A program made the position numbers and the translations under genes. This document shows positions 5,371 to 7,648 of a stretch of 7,648 nucleotides of DNA, piece after piece. The notes under the pieces are model-generated. The model ran no database searches. It was not told where the DNA came from and worked only from the letters and a program-made list of their open reading frames with translations. This stretch comes from Bacilli bacterium. GTDB taxonomy: Bacteria; Bacillota_I; Bacilli_A; RF39; UBA660. Where the stretch lies: positions 1 to 7,648 of the forward strand of contig JAQVDA010000031.1 in NCBI GenBank assembly GCA_028698535.1. The letters are read 5' to 3'. Numbering within the stretch: position 1 is the stretch's first letter; each line of letters starts with the position of its first letter.

Positions 5371-6642
5371 ATGGTGGTAAAGATTAAATTAACACCGAAT
5401 AAGAAGATGTCCATTAAAAACCGTATCTTAAAACTTAAAAAACCAGATTATGTTTATATTCCCCTGACTAATTATGATAATTTAAAATGTTCCTGTTTAG
5501 TTAAGGAAGGGGATTATGTTTATCTTGGTACTGTCATTGGTATGCGGGATGATCATTTTCATCTTCCGATTCATTCTAGTGTCAGTGGTAAAGTTAAAGG
5601 AATAGTAGAAAAATTATATTTAAATGGCGAGAAAGTATCTTGCGTTAAGATTGAAAATGATTATAAAGAAAAATTAGACCCTGTTATTTTAAAGGCAAAA
5701 TCACCAAAGCGGTGGACGAAAAAAGAATTTATCGCCCGTTTAAAAGATTGTGGTGTGGTTGGTATGGGTGGTAGTGGGTTTCCGACTTATGTGAAATATG
5801 ATGTTGATGTACCCATTAAGACCATTGTAGTTAATGGGGCCGAAGGGGAGCCTTATATAACAACTGATTATGTTCTAATGCGTGAAAAAGCTGAAGAAAT
5901 ATTGGAATGCTTAGACTTAATTATGGAAATAATGTCGGCTAAGGAAGGTTTTATTGTAATTGAAAAAGGACAAGAGGCCCTCAAAAATGAGTTTAATAAA
6001 TATATGGGTACCTATCCTAATATTAAAATATTATTATCACCACCCCTTTTTCGCTCGGGGTGGGAAGGTTATATCATGCGCCATCTTTTAAAGCTTAACT
6101 ATCATCGTTTACCTAGTGAAAAGGGCGTTATTGTTAATAATGTCTCTACTATCTATGCCATATATGAAGCCTTACAATATCATAAACCAGTAATGGAAAA
6201 GATGATTACTATTACCGGTGAATCAGTTAAAAAGCCCCAAAATATCATCGTTAAAATAGGGACTGATATTAAGGATATATTAACTTTTATTGGCGGATAT
6301 CATGATCAAGCTGACATAAAGCTGATTGCCGGGGGACCCATGATGGGGCAGGCTATTAGTAGTGATGATTTAGTAGTTAGTAATAATTTAAATGGTATTG
6401 TTATTATGCCTAATAAAACTAATAATCCGTATATAAATTGTATGCGTTGTGGCAAGTGTGTTGATATTTGTCCCGTTAACTTAGCCCCCGTTTTAATTAA
6501 AAATGCTATTGATGATAAAACCCGGTTACAATACCTTGAACCAAGAAGATGTATTGAGTGTGGGTTATGTTCATATATATGTCCCTCAAAAGTAGATGTG
6601 CGCGAATATGTTAAAGTCGCCAAAGAAAAGGTGGTGAAATAA
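5371..6642 (+). CDS. rnfC: Rnf electron transport complex subunit C
   Basis: Peripheral, NADH-side subunit of the Rnf complex, which couples ferredoxin:NAD electron transfer to Na+ or H+ pumping. The protein has 423 aa. Residues: N-terminal barrel/lipoyl-like region with LVKEGDYVYLGTVIG (43-57) and IHSSVSGKV (67-75); glycine-rich nucleotide site GMGGSGFPT (131-139); flavin-site NGAEGEPYITTD (155-166), where many relatives have AECEP; SLBB-like region about 275-320; and two 4Fe-4S motifs, Cys357/360/363/367 (CMRCGKCVDICP) and Cys394/397/400/404 (CIECGLCSYICP), each followed by Pro. The usual opening GG(I/V)HP is not recognisable; the N-terminus is basic (KIKLTPNKKM). Fe-S motifs of this kind are absent from NqrA, so this is Rnf, not Nqr. 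The next gene overlaps the stop codon, indicating translational coupling. Confidence 0.95.
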   Translation: MVVKIKLTPNKKMSIKNRILKLKKPDYVYIPLTNYDNLKCSCLVKEGDYVYLGTVIGMRDDHFHLPIHSSVSGKVKGIVEKLYLNGEKVSCVKIENDYKEKLDPVILKAKSPKRWTKKEFIARLKDCGVVGMGGSGFPTYVKYDVDVPIKTIVVNGAEGEPYITTDYVLMREKAEEILECLDLIMEIMSAKEGFIVIEKGQEALKNEFNKYMGTYPNIKILLSPPLFRSGWEGYIMRHLLKLNYHRLPSEKGVIVNNVSTIYAIYEALQYHKPVMEKMITITGESVKKPQNIIVKIGTDIKDILTFIGGYHDQADIKLIAGGPMMGQAISSDDLVVSNNLNGIVIMPNKTNNPYINCMRCGKCVDICPVNLAPVLIKNAIDDKTRLQYLEPRRCIECGLCSYICPSKVDVREYVKVAKEKVVK

Positions 6643-7648
6643 TGACTAAGTTTGTGGTTGATAATGGCCCACATATTAAAAGTAAATATAACACCTCAAA
6701 GATGATGAACCACTTAATTATCGCCTTACTACCAATTATTATTTTTAGTTGTTATAAGAATGGCTTTTATCCATATTTTAAAGGGTATGGGACACTATTT
6801 GATGCTTTTAAACCAATATTATTAATCATCGTTGGTATCATAACTTCATTAGGCAGTGAAATCCTTTTTGCTTGCTTTTTTCTAAATAAGAAAAATGAAT
6901 TAAAAGCTTATCTAAAATATTCATACGCTATTTTCCCTGGCTTATTTCTGGCTCTTATTATTCCCGTCCATACTCCTTTTTCTATTTTAATAATAGGAAC
7001 TATTTTTGCGACTATCATTGGTAAAATGTTATTTGGTGGTTTTGGAAATAATATTTTTAACCCCGCTTTAGTTGGTTATTTATTTATTATGGGTACTTAT
7101 CAAACAGCCATTACCAAAGCCGGTGGTTACTTAAGTAAAATGGAAATAGATACGTTGGGGAGTGCTACCCCGCTTACTAATCTTGGTAGTTTAAATTACC
7201 TTGATACTTATCATAATATTGTAGGACCATATGGTAACTTAAAGGATTTTCTCTTAGGTTTTATACCTGGTTCTTTGGGTGAAACCAGTGCCCTTTTATG
7301 TTTACTAGGTTTATTATATTTAATTATTACTAAAGTTATTAATTGGCGTATTCCCGTTATTTATCTAGCTACTGTCTTTATGATTACTGGTGCCATTGGT
7401 TATTATCATCAACTTGGTCTTTGGTACCCATTATTTCATATCTTGAGTGGTGGTTTAATGTTTGGGGCTATCTTTATGGCCACTGACCCAGTGACTAGTC
7501 CGACGACTCCTTACGGGCAAGTTATCTATGCCTTGTTATTAGGGTTATTAACGGTTGCCTTTAGATTCTTAACTAATTATCCAGAAGGGGTCGCCACCGC
7601 TATTTTAACTATGAATATGTTAGTTTTTATTATTGACCGAATAGGGGC
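6642..7648 (+). CDS. rnfD: Rnf electron transport complex subunit D, 3'-truncated
   Basis: Integral membrane, flavin-carrying subunit of the Rnf ion pump. ATG 6642 shares its A with the rnfC stop (TAATG), and the frame is open to the window end (335 codons plus 2 nt). The C-terminal text NMLVFIIDRIG is close to the family end, so only about 10-25 residues are missing. Residues: N-terminal VVDNGPHIKSKYNT (relatives have SPHIRS); about nine hydrophobic segments; FGGFGNNIFNPALVGY at 131-146, a hallmark of RnfD/NqrB; the probable covalent FMN site DTLGSATPL at 170-178 with Thr176 as acceptor; and MATDPVTSPTTPYGQ at 279-293. The FMN-site sequence reads GSAT where SGAT or TGAT is usual. ApbE, the flavin transferase it would need, is not in the window; the rnfG, E, A and B genes are expected downstream. 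Confidence 0.94.
   Translation, partial: MTKFVVDNGPHIKSKYNTSKMMNHLIIALLPIIIFSCYKNGFYPYFKGYGTLFDAFKPILLIIVGIITSLGSEILFACFFLNKKNELKAYLKYSYAIFPGLFLALIIPVHTPFSILIIGTIFATIIGKMLFGGFGNNIFNPALVGYLFIMGTYQTAITKAGGYLSKMEIDTLGSATPLTNLGSLNYLDTYHNIVGPYGNLKDFLLGFIPGSLGETSALLCLLGLLYLIITKVINWRIPVIYLATVFMITGAIGYYHQLGLWYPLFHILSGGLMFGAIFMATDPVTSPTTPYGQVIYALLLGLLTVAFRFLTNYPEGVATAILTMNMLVFIIDRIG

Noticed and set aside
6306..6674. Reverse-strand open frame of 122 codons across the rnfC end and rnfD start
   Set aside because: It is antisense to the RnfC Fe-S motifs and to the RnfD start, and its translation shows no recognisable domain.
5371..7648. Na+-translocating NADH:quinone reductase (nqrA-nqrB) instead of rnf
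   Set aside because: The first subunit carries two 4Fe-4S motifs and an NADH/flavin site, which define RnfC and are absent from NqrA.

Overview
The window looks like chromosomal DNA from a low-GC, spore-associated Firmicute (Bacilli / Erysipelotrichia-like, exact lineage not resolvable by eye). The evidence is the AT-rich codon use, strong purine-rich Shine-Dalgarno (SD) sites, a pro-sigma-K-type sporulation sigma factor, YqeG and an Rnf complex. Tryptophan is written TGG, no gene has an internal TGA, and dinB ends in TGA, so the standard bacterial code applies rather than the Mycoplasma code.

Layout. (1) 1-521, plus strand: the 3' three-quarters of a thymidylate kinase, cut by the window edge. 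(2) 524-1228, minus strand: sigK, convergent with tmk and only 2 nt away; a hairpin covers both gene ends. (3) 1229-1390: divergent control region with candidate promoters for sigK and for the next gene. (4) 1391-4750, plus strand: an exported thioredoxin-like domain fused to a CcdA/DsbD-type six-helix membrane domain, then DNA polymerase IV (dinB), then rsmI (16S rRNA C1402 2'-O-methyltransferase). A good extended -10 promoter lies just before rsmI. (5) 4768-5289: yqeG, a HAD phosphatase probably co-transcribed with rsmI, followed by an AT-rich terminator-like hairpin. (6) 5371 to the end: the start of an rnf operon with its own promoter; rnfC is complete, and rnfD overlaps it by 1 nt and runs off the window.

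How the genes relate. Most are housekeeping functions (dTMP phosphorylation, ribosome modification and assembly, translesion synthesis) next to an energy-conserving ferredoxin:NAD oxidoreductase. tmk and rsmI flank a classical Bacillus gene block, but here the genes usually between them (darA/yaaQ, holB, ricT, yabA) are replaced by sigK, the redox fusion and dinB. I see no clear sign of a defence, mobile or otherwise wholly new system. The most interesting items are the single-chain thioredoxin-CcdA protein divergent from sigK, the intact hydrophobic pro-sequence of sigK, and the unusual flavinylation-site sequence in RnfD. No tRNA, rRNA, CRISPR array or insertion sequence was seen, and no gene-free stretch exceeds about 165 bp.
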